Part shown: one piece after another, positions 43,546-52,916 of the stretch | Layout of the letters: each line of letters opens with the position of its first letter | Numbering within the stretch: the first letter of the stretch is position 1 | Assembly (NCBI GenBank): GCA_030150045.1 | Contig: JASLGM010000026.1 | Location: 61,136-125,135, forward strand | Direction: 5' to 3' | Length of the DNA: 64,000 nt | Origin: Taishania sp. | Lineage (GTDB): Bacteria > Bacteroidota > Bacteroidia > Flavobacteriales_D > Crocinitomicaceae | Made by a program: the position numbers and the translations under genes | Notes under the pieces: generated by a model | Databases searched by the model: none | What the model was told of the DNA's origin: nothing | The model's input: only the letters and a program-made list of their open reading frames with translations

Positions 43546-44115
43546 ATGAGTTTTATAGATTGGATTAGCCAGCCATGGCCATGGTATGTGGCAGGCCCGC
43601 TTATTGGATTGACAGTGCCAACATTGTTAATTATTGGAAATAAATCGTTTGGAATTTCTTCGTCACTACGTCATGCATGTGCCGCATGTATTCCAGCTAA
43701 AATTCCATTTTTTCAATACGATTGGAAAAAAGAAGTTTGGAACTTGTTCTTTGTCTTGGGGATTTTTGTAGGAGGATTTATCGCTGCACAATTTTTTATG
43801 ACTGGAGAACCTGTTCAAATCAACCCGAAATTAGTTGAAGAATTGAATCAATATGGAATCAATGATTTTTCTAATCTCGTTCCCGTAGATCTTTTGACTT
43901 GGGAATCTCTATTCACATTAAGAGGATTTATCTTGATGGTAGTCGGTGGTTTCTTAGTCGGATTTGGTACACGATATGCAGGAGGTTGTACAAGTGGACA
44001 TTCCATCATGGGATTATCTAATCTACAATGGCCTTCTTTAGTAGCAACTATCGCATTTATGATTGGAGGGATTTTAGTTGCAAATTTAGTGTTACCATAT
44101 ATTTTAGCGCTGTAA
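43546..44115 (+). CDS. YeeE/YedE-family sulfur transporter, first half
   Basis: A 189-aa membrane protein with about five helices. It contains LRHACAACIP and the conserved GFGTRYAGGCTSGHSIMG, whose Cys is essential for thiosulfate passage in YeeE. Split two-gene versions are frequent; the second half is at 44119, three bases away. Together they should import thiosulfate or sulfane sulfur that the rhodaneses use. Confidence 0.9.
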   Translation: MSFIDWISQPWPWYVAGPLIGLTVPTLLIIGNKSFGISSSLRHACAACIPAKIPFFQYDWKKEVWNLFFVLGIFVGGFIAAQFFMTGEPVQINPKLVEELNQYGINDFSNLVPVDLLTWESLFTLRGFILMVVGGFLVGFGTRYAGGCTSGHSIMGLSNLQWPSLVATIAFMIGGILVANLVLPYILAL

Positions 44116-44118
44116 AAA

Positions 44119-44610
44119 ATGGAAAATAAAGATAAAGAATACGATGTAAGGTCTATGGATGCCATGTGTGTAAACGAAAGTCAATTGACACATAAATGGT
44201 ACCATAATTTAAAATATTTATTGGTGGGAACCATTTTTGGGATCTTATTCACTAAAGCTGAATTGATCAGTTGGTTTCGAGTGCAAGAGATGTTCCGTTT
44301 TCAAAGTTTCCACATGTTTGGAATCATTGGATCCGCAGTTGTAACGGGAATGATTTCTGTTTTCATCATAAAAAAATTCAAGATCAAAACAATTTATGGT
44401 GAACCTATCGTTATCGCTCCGAAAAAATTCAATAAAGGACAGATTTATGGAGGTTTGATTTTTGGTTTCGGATGGGCGATTGTTGGAGCTTGCCCCGGAC
44501 CATTGTTCGCACAAATCGGAACGGGAGCTACTGTGATTAGCGTCACCTTGTTAAGTGCTATTTTTGGAACATGGGTATACGGATATTTCAGAGAAAAATT
44601 GCCTCATTAA
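44119..44610 (+). CDS. YeeE/YedE-family sulfur transporter, second half
   Basis: A 163-aa membrane protein with the partner signature GWAIVGACPGPLFAQIGTG. Four helices; the N terminus (~25 residues) is cytoplasmic and acidic, with one Cys (AMCVN). It completes the pseudo-symmetric transporter begun at 43546. Confidence 0.88.
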   Translation: MENKDKEYDVRSMDAMCVNESQLTHKWYHNLKYLLVGTIFGILFTKAELISWFRVQEMFRFQSFHMFGIIGSAVVTGMISVFIIKKFKIKTIYGEPIVIAPKKFNKGQIYGGLIFGFGWAIVGACPGPLFAQIGTGATVISVTLLSAIFGTWVYGYFREKLPH

Positions 44611-45242
44611 CGAGAAAATGGGTAGTGGTGTTGAATTTGTTTTCAGCACCATTTCTTTTTTCCCAAAGTCAAGATGTACAACTTTGGACAAAGTTTTCGT
44701 TGCAAAAAAAATGGAATGAGAAATGGAAAATGGAGCAAGAATTCCAATATCGAATGGAGTGGCCACAAAACATGACTTTGTTCTCGCTTCGACCTTGGGT
44801 GCAATGGAAATCTTCTAAGAGGCATCAGTTAAACATTTCACCTATTGCTTATTTTCAACATTATTCAAAACGGGGAGAGGTCTACAATGAATGGCGTATT
44901 TCGCTTTGGGATGAATGGAATTTTCAATATCAAAATGTTCAATGGATGAACCGTATTGGAATGGAAGCCCGTATTTGGGAAGGAAATACATGGAGAATAC
45001 GCTTGCGTACAGGAGTGAAATGGAAACCCGAAAATAAGAATTGGAACTTAACGTTTTTAGATGAGGTTTTGGTTGGGATGGCGAATAAAAAAGAAGTGAC
45101 GTTACAGAATCGCATATCGGGACAATGGGACGTACAAGTTTTACCTAATCATAAATGGCAAGTAGGTATGCAATGTATAGGGTATAAAAAGGACTTTTGT
45201 AATAAAATGGTATTCTACACCGGATTTGAAATCAGTATCTAA
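44571..45242 (+). CDS. DUF2490 outer-membrane beta-barrel protein
   Basis: A 223-aa protein with a signal peptide (KWVVVLNLFSAPFLFSQ) and alternating strands rich in Trp/Gln (WTKFSLQKKWNEKWKMEQEF, RIGMEARIWEGNTWRIRLR), as in DUF2490 barrels. The ATG at 44571 overlaps the transporter gene by 40 bases; a GTG further in could be the true start. As last gene of the sulfur operon it may let thiosulfate or a similar solute cross the outer membrane. Confidence 0.75.
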   Translation: MGIRIFQRKIASLTRKWVVVLNLFSAPFLFSQSQDVQLWTKFSLQKKWNEKWKMEQEFQYRMEWPQNMTLFSLRPWVQWKSSKRHQLNISPIAYFQHYSKRGEVYNEWRISLWDEWNFQYQNVQWMNRIGMEARIWEGNTWRIRLRTGVKWKPENKNWNLTFLDEVLVGMANKKEVTLQNRISGQWDVQVLPNHKWQVGMQCIGYKKDFCNKMVFYTGFEISI

Positions 45243-45418
45243 ATGGTTAACACTTTACGTTTTTGGGATTTTTTGTGAGAATTATTAATCGTTTTCACAT
45301 CAATTTGTAACCCAACAGATTTTATTTCATCTTTTTTTTGATATGTAAGAATAGGTCCGATTTGCAAGTGTTTACAAAAGGATTCATCTTTGTATCTTTA
45401 AGTACTAAATCTGATAAA

Positions 45419-45640
45419 ATGAAAAAAATATTCTTCGTGTTTGCTGGGCTTATGGCATTAGCTTCATGTACTAAAGACTGGACATGTGATTGTAAAACAA
45501 CCTTGAACATTGGTAGCACTTCCACAACTACAAAAGGATCTTATGTAATTAAAGATACAGAAAGAAAAGATGCTAAAAATCAATGTAAAAGTTTGAATGT
45601 AGAAAGCAATGCAATTACAACAAAATGTAATTTGAAATAA
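45419..45640 (+). CDS. Small Cys-containing lipoprotein
   Basis: A 73-aa product with lipobox ALASC and mature part of ~55 residues containing four further Cys (WTCDCKTTLNI, NQCKSLN, TKCN), likely two disulfides. Short Bacteroidota lipoproteins of this kind are common and uncharacterised. A CATCTTTG -7-like element lies at 45385-45392. Confidence 0.65.
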   Translation: MKKIFFVFAGLMALASCTKDWTCDCKTTLNIGSTSTTTKGSYVIKDTERKDAKNQCKSLNVESNAITTKCNLK

Positions 45641-45652
45641 AAAAGCCATTTT

Positions 45653-45698
45653 GATCAAGCTCCAAAAAGATAGACACTATTTGGGGCTTTTTTTATGC
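45653..45698 (+). terminator. Bidirectional terminator between convergent genes
   Basis: Stem AAGCTCCAAA / TTTGGGGCTT followed by a T-tract on the plus strand, and preceded by an A-rich tract that serves the minus strand. Confidence 0.7.
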
Positions 45699-46232
45699 TT
45701 ATAATTGATGTTTTCTTGCTTCCTTCTTCTTTAGGTAAAACACTTTGTCTGCAATGTAAATGCGTTTTTCAATTTCACAATAAATAGTTTCTTGTTTTTT
45801 ATCTGTTAGTGCAATGCACTTTGAAAAAGTCATTTCATTTTCTTTTGAAATCGTTTCTTGAATGGCTTTTATCTCTTCAATCGTAAAAATAATTTCAAAG
45901 TACAAATCTTCTCTTGCGGGACGTTTAAAAAACACTTCAGCGGATTTATCCCAAACGACATACTCTTTTCCTAATAGCTGAATGAGTTGCATCATGGGAA
46001 TGGGATCAACAGCTGAAAATATACTGCCGCCATATATCGAATTCATGTAGTTTCTATTTTTCCAACTGATTTTTATACGCGATAGCGAATGAGAACTGTC
46101 TTTGGACATATAAATGATTTTCCCTGTGCTTCTTCTGTACATCGGGGACCAATTAAGTCCGTGTTTTAACATGCGCGCAGCGCCAAAACGTTTGGAAAAT
46201 CTTTCTAGAATAAATTGATAAAACGAAGCCAT
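45699..46232 (-). CDS. DUF4442 hotdog-fold (thioesterase-like) protein
   Basis: A 177-aa protein. ISWKNRNYMNSIYGGSIFSA and VDPIPMMQLIQLLGKEYVVW are the DUF4442 signature of the hotdog superfamily, related to acyl-CoA thioesterases. Likely cytosolic; substrate unknown. Confidence 0.85.
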   Translation of the reverse strand: MASFYQFILERFSKRFGAARMLKHGLNWSPMYRRSTGKIIYMSKDSSHSLSRIKISWKNRNYMNSIYGGSIFSAVDPIPMMQLIQLLGKEYVVWDKSAEVFFKRPAREDLYFEIIFTIEEIKAIQETISKENEMTFSKCIALTDKKQETIYCEIEKRIYIADKVFYLKKKEARKHQL

Positions 46233-46271
46233 AGTTTGTTTGAAAAATAAATGTCAATTGTGAAAAAGAAC

Positions 46272-46385
46272 CGCGTTAGGGATAGGAGCGACATCCTTTT
46301 TCGCCTTTTTATTTTGGGGCGAAAAAGATATAGCGGATAGCCCGACGCTGCTTCCCAAAAGGTGTTGGGAAGCAGGGGAACGCCC
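46272..46385 (+). repeat. Structured intergenic repeat R2, copy 7
   Basis: GCGTTAGGGATAGGAGCGAC, hairpin CTTTTTCGCC/GGCGAAAAAG, AGATATAGCGGATAGCCCGA, hairpin GCTTCCCAA/TTGGGAAGC, end GGAACGCCC. Best-formed copy; terminal stem GCGTT/AACGC. Confidence 0.88.
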
Positions 46386-46387
46386 AA

Positions 46388-47200
46388 TTATTTCTTTCTT
46401 AAATGTAGTTTTTCGTCCGTTTCTTGATGGTCAAGGTTAGTCCAATCTGCGATGTATTTCGTTAATGTCACCTCATTTTGCCCGAAAATAGCTTTGTAAA
46501 GCGTGTAGTCGTCGATGGTCGGTTTGGGTGTTTTTGTCAACATTAAGATATCAAAATCTGCCAGACCAACATAGTCAAAAGGGACGTTGTAATGGGTGAA
46601 TTCCGGCCAGTTAGTCACTTTTCCTTGCTTTTGGAAGGTTATCGTTTTACCGGTTTCAACAATCAAAAAAGTACCCTCCATCAAGGTTTCTCCAACTGCT
46701 TGTCCGAAGTTTTCTTTGCGTATATAAGAAAATATTTGTCCCGAATTTGGGTGTTCAAAAAGGAGTTCGTTTTCGGTGATGTCCATCACTTTGTACTGGA
46801 TTTTGGAATCGGACGGGTAAGAGAAAAATAATTGATTTTCCACGATCGTGAAGTTCACAAAAAATCCGCCTTCGTGAATATTAAAAGCGGGGAAAGTTAT
46901 CTTTTTCTGATTGAAATCAAGCGGTTTGTTTACATTGAAGCCGATGATCTCGGGAGCATTATTGAACAGCGTATATGGCGAACGAAAGTTTTTCAAATTG
47001 TCGAAATAAACTTGGTTGTACCATGTTCCTTTAAGGTTTTTCTGCCATTTTTCGTGTGTCAATCTTAACTCTTGATCCATCGCGTTTTGAATACTGTCGG
47101 ACACGGAAATGGTGTTGTTGTTATTGTCGCCATTGTCTTTTTTTCCGGAGCAGGACAAGGTCAGGATACTCAAGATAAGGATATAGAAATGATTTTTCAT
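46388..47200 (-). CDS. Hypothetical lipoprotein
   Basis: The 270-aa product has lipobox TLSC, an Asn/Asp-rich linker and a beta-rich domain with WYNQVYFDNL and NIHEGGFFVNFT. No family recognised. It is separated from the upstream Hint-protein gene by only three bases, so the two are made together and may interact at the cell envelope. R2-7 lies directly after the stop codon. Confidence 0.7.
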   Translation of the reverse strand: MKNHFYILILSILTLSCSGKKDNGDNNNNTISVSDSIQNAMDQELRLTHEKWQKNLKGTWYNQVYFDNLKNFRSPYTLFNNAPEIIGFNVNKPLDFNQKKITFPAFNIHEGGFFVNFTIVENQLFFSYPSDSKIQYKVMDITENELLFEHPNSGQIFSYIRKENFGQAVGETLMEGTFLIVETGKTITFQKQGKVTNWPEFTHYNVPFDYVGLADFDILMLTKTPKPTIDDYTLYKAIFGQNEVTLTKYIADWTNLDHQETDEKLHLRKK

Positions 47201-47203
47201 GGG

Positions 47204-47764
47204 TTAATTTTTTGCGAAAGTCATGGGAATAGCTTCAATGGAAACGCAGGCATTATTAGCGAAAAACAAACGGTTTCCATTCAGTTTTGTAATCGTATAA
47301 GACGTGTCTTTTTTCTTAATTGGCGTGATAGAGGTCAGGCTCCGTTCCACCCATTTATTGCGTTCAAGAAATAAAATACGTTGTCCAACTTCTAGCGTTT
47401 TGGTTTGCATTCCGTAAAGGGAATTGGATTTTAGAGAGAAAAAGTTTCCTTTATAAAAGAAAGGGTGGTCGTCCGTTACAGTGATTTTTGAACCTTGAAA
47501 ATCGAGCTCAAAAAAGGATTGATCTTTATGTTGCTGGATAGCCAAAACCACCGATTTTTCCAATCGATTTCGATTTTCATTCAAGGTAATGATCACATCA
47601 TTTACTTTAATTTTTTCTATATTCGTTTTGCCTGAGGGCGTTGTGATTTCCGTTCCAGCAGCAAAACAATGCGCCATTTGTTGATTAATATTGTTTTTTA
47701 TTAGATTCGATACCGGAATCGATAATAAAATAACACAAAATAGTGATCGTATAAATATCTGCAT
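47204..47764 (-). CDS. Secreted stand-alone Hint-domain protein
   Basis: A 186-aa chain made of a signal peptide or anchor (IFIRSLFCVILLSIPVSNLI) plus a Hint domain. The domain starts at Cys33 (HCFAAGTEITTPSG), with VNDVIITLNE, the block-B-like VTDDHPFFYKG and a C-terminal LFFANNACVSIEA. In Hint domains the first Cys makes the N-S acyl shift and the TxxH motif assists; both are present. There is almost no N-extein, unlike inteins or hedgehogs. It is co-transcribed with the lipoprotein at 46388. Confidence 0.75.
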   Translation of the reverse strand: MQIFIRSLFCVILLSIPVSNLIKNNINQQMAHCFAAGTEITTPSGKTNIEKIKVNDVIITLNENRNRLEKSVVLAIQQHKDQSFFELDFQGSKITVTDDHPFFYKGNFFSLKSNSLYGMQTKTLEVGQRILFLERNKWVERSLTSITPIKKKDTSYTITKLNGNRLFFANNACVSIEAIPMTFAKN

Positions 47765-47788
47765 AATTAGGAGCTCTAAATATCTAAT

Positions 47789-48994
47789 TTAATGATTTTC
47801 TGTCATTCTTAGCTGAATTTGAAGCGCAGAAAGTAAAGTAATTGCTCCAATGGCTAAAAATGCATAATTGATTCCGAAACGGTCAGCGATAAAACCGGAG
47901 AGTAGCGCTCCGAAAACGTAGCCTAAATCACGCCAAAGGCGAAATGTACCAATGCTTTCTGCACGTTGTTGTGGTGTTGTTGATGCAGCAATAGCGCTTA
48001 AAAAGTTAGGGTAAACCAAGGCAGTTCCCAAACCCAAAGTAACGGAAAGTATTAAAAAAGGGGGATACGTTTCAAAATAAGGAAGAAACAGTATCGCTAT
48101 TGCTTGTATAAGCATGCCTATAAACAGAAGTTTTTTCTTCGAATAATGATCTCCCATCTTCCCCGTGAAGAGTTGTCCAATACCCCAAATCATTGGATAA
48201 AGACCAGTAATTACACCCGTTTTTTGAGTGGTGAAATCCAAAGAAAAAAGGAGCATAGGCAAAAGTCCCCAAATCATTCCGTCGTTAAGATTATTAACCA
48301 GTCCTGCTTGGGTAATACTACTGAGATTTTTGTTCTTAAAAGAGGTTTCCAAAAATACGTTTTTCATCGGTGAGATACGGTTTTTATCTGCTTCTTTATG
48401 TACAAAGCTTAAAGTGTCTTTTAAGAAGAATATACTAAGGAAAAGCCCACAAATTGAGAGCACAACACCGAGGTAAAAAGGGAAGGGGCGGATACCATAT
48501 TTCTCAGCAATAACAGCCGATAGAAACGCGAAAACACCAACGGCAAAATACCCCGCAAATTCATTAATTCCCATGGCTAACCCCCTATTTTTATCTCCTA
48601 CAAGATCAATTTTCATCACCACTGTCGAGCTCCACGTCATACCTTGACTCAATCCCAAAAGTACATTTGAAAAAAGAACCACATTCCACGAATTCGTATA
48701 CATTAGCATAAAGGGAATCGGTAAGGCAAGTAACCAACCATAAATCAGCACGTTTTTCCGACCGATTTTATTTGCCATTTTGCCCGTGAAATAGTTAGCG
48801 ATAGCTTTTGAAATCCCGAAAGCAACAATAAAAGAAAGTACTGCAGTGTTTGAATTGAGACCAAAAACCGAATGCGCATATTCCGGAAAAATCGAGCGTT
48901 CAAGCCCAACCATTCCACCCACAAACGCATTAATCAGCACCAAAAGACTGAATTGGCGCCAGTTTTCTCTTAATCCAAGTTTCATTTCATTCAT
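47789..48994 (-). CDS. Major facilitator superfamily transporter
   Basis: Twelve-helix protein of 401 aa with the MFS loop motif GKMANKIGRKNVLIYG between helices 2 and 3 and its repeat GKMGDHYSKKKLLFIG in the second half. Related to drug or sugar exporters; substrate unknown. An internal ATG three codons in (48985) is an alternative start. Confidence 0.88.
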   Translation of the reverse strand: MNEMKLGLRENWRQFSLLVLINAFVGGMVGLERSIFPEYAHSVFGLNSNTAVLSFIVAFGISKAIANYFTGKMANKIGRKNVLIYGWLLALPIPFMLMYTNSWNVVLFSNVLLGLSQGMTWSSTVVMKIDLVGDKNRGLAMGINEFAGYFAVGVFAFLSAVIAEKYGIRPFPFYLGVVLSICGLFLSIFFLKDTLSFVHKEADKNRISPMKNVFLETSFKNKNLSSITQAGLVNNLNDGMIWGLLPMLLFSLDFTTQKTGVITGLYPMIWGIGQLFTGKMGDHYSKKKLLFIGMLIQAIAILFLPYFETYPPFLILSVTLGLGTALVYPNFLSAIAASTTPQQRAESIGTFRLWRDLGYVFGALLSGFIADRFGINYAFLAIGAITLLSALQIQLRMTENH

Positions 48995-49037
48995 GCTACA
49001 AAGATAAAAAAATGGAAGAAGAGTATTTAATCGTTTT

Positions 49038-49182
49038 GGGAGCCAATTTCGGTTTGCGCGCTATAGTAAATTCTTGCAAAGGTGTTCATCTACTTTTTGC
49101 CACGTGCTTCCTTTGGTCGCAGTAGCAAATGCGTATTCACAACCTTTCCAAATCATTTAGCTACCGCGCTCCATCCGGGCTT
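49038..49182 (+). repeat. Structured intergenic repeat R1, copy g
   Basis: GGGAGCCAATTTCGGTTTGC start, apical GTGCTTCCTTTGGTCGCA, end CATCCGGGCTT. The terminal stem is GAGCC/GGGCTT and the inner stem TTTGC/GCAAA. Confidence 0.82.
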
Positions 49183-49213
49183 AAATCACTGTAAACAATT
49201 GAATTATATGGTA

Positions 49214-49250
49214 TGAAAAAGCGCCGAAGGATTAACCTTCGGCGCTCTGA
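49214..49250 (-). terminator. Terminator of the M16 peptidase gene
   Basis: Strong stem GCGCCGAAGG / CCTTCGGCGC; on the minus strand it is followed by a T-tract. Confidence 0.92.
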
Positions 49251-49270
49251 AAAATTATAGAGTAAATCGT

Positions 49271-52060
49271 TTAATTTAATGAAATGATTCCACCTTTGCC
49301 AATAGGTTTGATACGTGCTTTTTGTGTTGCCGCATCTCCTACCACAATCCAAGACATTCTCGTTGGGTTCATGTATTTTTTCGCCAATTTACTGACCTTT
49401 TTTACCGACATCTTTTCAACCATTACTTGACGTTGGTTAATGAAATCCTTAGCTAAACCATAGTAACCGATCATTTCTAACATATTAAGTTTTTCGTATG
49501 CAGTTTCAAATGATCGAGCTTGTGATTTAATAAGGTAACCTTTTGTTGTTGCCAAATCTTCTTCGTCAAAAGTAGCACTGTAGTCCATTAAAATAGCATT
49601 GATTAATTCTAAAGATTCCATGGTTGCGTTTGTTCTTACAGAAGTAGAGATGTCGAATGAACCCCAATCTTTTCTAGGAGAGAAACCAGAACGAACGCCA
49701 TAGGTATAACCTTTAACTTCTCTTAGTTCTTGGAATAAACGAGAAGCGAATCCACCACCACCAAGAATGTAGTTTGCAATGATTGCTGGATAAAGATCTT
49801 TGCTTTTTATCGATAAACTAGGAGTTCCTATACGCAATGCAGATTGTTTTGCATCTGGAATGTCATAGAAAAAGATATTTGAAATAGCGGGAGCTTTCAC
49901 TTTTTTCATTGTTGGAACATTTGCTTTTTCACCTTTCCATTGTGTTTCTAAAGAGGCTAATGTTGATATTAATTGTTTTTCATCAATATTTCCAACAACG
50001 TTAAAGAAACTGTTTTTAGGAGTAAAGGCATGTGCGAAAAGCGCTTTTAAATCTTCCATCTTCAAAGCAGTAATACTTTCCTCTGTACCTAAGCTGTTTT
50101 TTGCCATCACATGTTTTTCGCCATAGATTAAATGATTGTAATGTAGAGTAGCTTGTGCATTTGCACTTGCCATTTGTTGCATCAAATCAGATAAAGCATT
50201 TTGACGTATCAATTCTAATTCTTCTTCGTCCCAGCGTGGAGAAAGTAACATTTCAGAAAGTAAATCTATGGTTTGTTTGAAGTTTTTAGAAAGTGATATT
50301 CCTGATATAGAAAAGTATTCTTTATTTGAACTGAATTGAATAGAAGAACCCAATTGTTCAATCGCTGTTTCTAACTCCGCTGCAGTTCTATTGGCTGTTC
50401 CAGCCATTAACAATTCGCTTAATACATTGGCACTTCCTTGAATTTTCTCCATTCGTTGACCTCCATCAATTAACATTTCAAATTCGATTAAAGGAACCTC
50501 ATCGTTTTCAATAGAAATGACCTTAATACCATTAGACAATACATTTTCATGGATTTTAGGTAAAATGATTTCAATCTTTTCGCCATAAACAGGTTCAACG
50601 CTTCGGTCAAATGTAGAAGGTGTTTTTTCGTAACTTGTTTGTTGAGAAGCATCAAATTCTTCTTCGGCACCTTCAACAATTTCCTCTTCAACGATTGTTG
50701 CTTTTTCAGAACCGGTTAAGATTAATTCCAGTTGACCTTTTGGAACAAAGCTTGTTGCAATAAAAGGCTTGTGTTTTATGTAAACTTCATACACACGCAT
50801 GACATCTTCAGGTGTAACCGCTAACATGTTATTAATATCTTCACTTACAAAACCGGGATTATCCATTAAATATTGGTACTCAGCAAGCATTTCACTTTTT
50901 CCAAGCACATCTGAAAGATTTTGGTAAAATTCCACTTCATGTCTTGCTTTAATACGTTGTAAATCCGCTAAAGGAATTCCTTCTTTCTCAAATAATGCAA
51001 ATCCTTTTTCAAGAGCAGTTGCTACATCATTCAAAGAGGTATTGGAATAAGCGCGGACTTGTAAATACATTTCGCCTGCTAATTCCGCATCGTAGTTAAA
51101 CATTTCTACACTTCCAGCCAATTGTTCTTGTTCGACCACTACCTTGTATAAAGGTGCATTTTTCCCACTAGACAAATAATCTTTGAGAATAGAAAGTGCG
51201 TAAGCATCTTTATGAAATTGTTCTGTTGTTGGCCAAGAATAGGTTAATTCGGGTAAACGAGCGAAGTTGTCTTCGTGATAAAACTTATGCGTTTGAGATA
51301 AAGCCGCTGGTCTTTTTGCCATTTTCTCTATAGGCGCACTCGCTTTAATTTCACTAAAGTATTTCTTTGCCCATTCTTTAGCTTGATAAGGATTAAAATC
51401 TCCAGCAATAACAAGTGTAACGTTATTTGGAACGTACCATTTTTTGTAAAATTCTTTTACGTCTTCAAGGGTAGCATTATCTAAATCTTCTAGAGAACCA
51501 ATTACTTGCCAGTTATAAGGATGATCATGTGGGTACATAGCAGTATTGTGAATGTACATGGTGTGCCCATACGGATTGTTGTCATAGCTTTGACGTTTTT
51601 CATTTTTTACGACTTGTTTTTCTTTTGCAAGTACGGGATCCGTTACCGTATTGATAAACCACCCCAATTTATCAGCTTCTGCCCAAAGCATCTTCTCGAG
51701 TGCATCTTTAGGAATGGATTGCAAATAGTTTGTACGATCTCGAGAAGTAGATCCATTTGCACCAGAACCACCAATGTTAGCTGACAAAACATCCAAACCT
51801 CCTTTTCCAAGGTTTTCGGATTCCAAGAATAATAAATGTTCAAACAAGTGCGCAAATCCTGTTCTACCTTCTTTTTCTCTAGCAGAACCAACGTGCACAG
51901 TTAGATTGACGGCTACAACAGGATCAGAGTGGTCTTCGTGAAGAAGAACCGTTAAACCATTATCGAGTTGAAATTTTTCGTAAGGAATATGAAAACCTCC
52001 AGTTTGTCCAATTGCTGTAAGCGCAGGAAAAAGACCAAAGGAAAATAACCATTTTTTCAT
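49271..52060 (-). CDS. Exported M16 (insulinase-type) zinc metallopeptidase, double-length
   Basis: A 929-aa chain from the ATG at 52060 with a signal peptide (LFSFGLFPALTAIGQ). The N-terminal half has the inverted zinc motif HLFEH (His71, Glu74, His75) and the distal Glu in VKNEKRQSYD. The second half (~residue 490 on) repeats the fold without the zinc motif but with GGGGFASRLFQELREVKGYT, which contributes to the substrate chamber. Fused active/inactive M16 subunits are typical of Bacteroidota periplasmic forms that degrade peptides. Confidence 0.92.
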   Translation of the reverse strand: MKKWLFSFGLFPALTAIGQTGGFHIPYEKFQLDNGLTVLLHEDHSDPVVAVNLTVHVGSAREKEGRTGFAHLFEHLLFLESENLGKGGLDVLSANIGGSGANGSTSRDRTNYLQSIPKDALEKMLWAEADKLGWFINTVTDPVLAKEKQVVKNEKRQSYDNNPYGHTMYIHNTAMYPHDHPYNWQVIGSLEDLDNATLEDVKEFYKKWYVPNNVTLVIAGDFNPYQAKEWAKKYFSEIKASAPIEKMAKRPAALSQTHKFYHEDNFARLPELTYSWPTTEQFHKDAYALSILKDYLSSGKNAPLYKVVVEQEQLAGSVEMFNYDAELAGEMYLQVRAYSNTSLNDVATALEKGFALFEKEGIPLADLQRIKARHEVEFYQNLSDVLGKSEMLAEYQYLMDNPGFVSEDINNMLAVTPEDVMRVYEVYIKHKPFIATSFVPKGQLELILTGSEKATIVEEEIVEGAEEEFDASQQTSYEKTPSTFDRSVEPVYGEKIEIILPKIHENVLSNGIKVISIENDEVPLIEFEMLIDGGQRMEKIQGSANVLSELLMAGTANRTAAELETAIEQLGSSIQFSSNKEYFSISGISLSKNFKQTIDLLSEMLLSPRWDEEELELIRQNALSDLMQQMASANAQATLHYNHLIYGEKHVMAKNSLGTEESITALKMEDLKALFAHAFTPKNSFFNVVGNIDEKQLISTLASLETQWKGEKANVPTMKKVKAPAISNIFFYDIPDAKQSALRIGTPSLSIKSKDLYPAIIANYILGGGGFASRLFQELREVKGYTYGVRSGFSPRKDWGSFDISTSVRTNATMESLELINAILMDYSATFDEEDLATTKGYLIKSQARSFETAYEKLNMLEMIGYYGLAKDFINQRQVMVEKMSVKKVSKLAKKYMNPTRMSWIVVGDAATQKARIKPIGKGGIISLN

Positions 52061-52118
52061 GAGATGTAATTGAAATGTTGAAGTGCTAAAAATACGTGTT
52101 TTGTGTGACACCCACACT

Positions 52119-52826
52119 TTATAAGTGGGGTAAAAGCACTGTTTTTTCTTCTAACGGAAGATTTTCAACAGATTCTTTTAATAAACGTTTAGAGAAATGC
52201 GATTTGTTATTAAGTATAAATGTATAGGTTTCCAAAGGGAGAACCTTGGATAATTCGCGTAAAGCCCAACCAACGGCTTTCGTCACCATTAATTCAGAAT
52301 CAGTGAGGAGTGGTTGGCAAATGGCAAATGTTTCTGTAGGGAAAGTTTCACCTTTGTGATTGATGTTCGCTGCTGTTGCTGCTGCAAAACGACGTTTCCA
52401 TAGATTCGCTGCGGTTACCAAGGGCATTAACTGATCGATCTTTTCGGGAGAACTCCTAAGGATAGGAGCAACAACAGTTGAGGAGAGTTGATCACATGTT
52501 TCCCAATTGTCAATGCTGTCTAACCATACCTGTATGCGGTCCCAGGTGATATTTGATGTTTGTTTTTTATACTTCGAAAGGTAGAAGAATGCAAATAAGA
52601 GTTCCTCTCGGCATTTTGACTTGATTAAAGCATCACAAATCGATAGCACATCTGAAAATGATACGTATTTTAATTCCGTGTAGACTTCTTTTGCCAAGTT
52701 CCGTAAATCAGGAACTTTAATTCCGATACAAATACTTCCTGATGTTAGTCGTTCTGCTTTTTCCTTTTGAACAGGATCAGCAATTTCTAATAAACGTTTT
52801 CTGATGGCTAATACGAACTCTTCCAT
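52119..52826 (-). CDS. AlkD-like HEAT-repeat DNA glycosylase
   Basis: A 235-aa all-helical protein with the AlkD-family segments GIKVPDLRNLAKEVY, DSIDNWETCDQLSS, NLWKRRFAAATA and VTKAVGWALRELS. Members excise N3-/N7-alkylated purines. The ATG at 52826 (MEEFVLAIRKRL) is the best start. Confidence 0.87.
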   Translation of the reverse strand: MEEFVLAIRKRLLEIADPVQKEKAERLTSGSICIGIKVPDLRNLAKEVYTELKYVSFSDVLSICDALIKSKCREELLFAFFYLSKYKKQTSNITWDRIQVWLDSIDNWETCDQLSSTVVAPILRSSPEKIDQLMPLVTAANLWKRRFAAATAANINHKGETFPTETFAICQPLLTDSELMVTKAVGWALRELSKVLPLETYTFILNNKSHFSKRLLKESVENLPLEEKTVLLPHL

Positions 52827-52916
52827 TGTTTTCTGTGTTGAAAAACGAAAATAGTGGAAATAATACAAATTAGACTCTTATGAAAGCCTTATCTTCGTGG
52901 CAAAACAAAGAAGATT

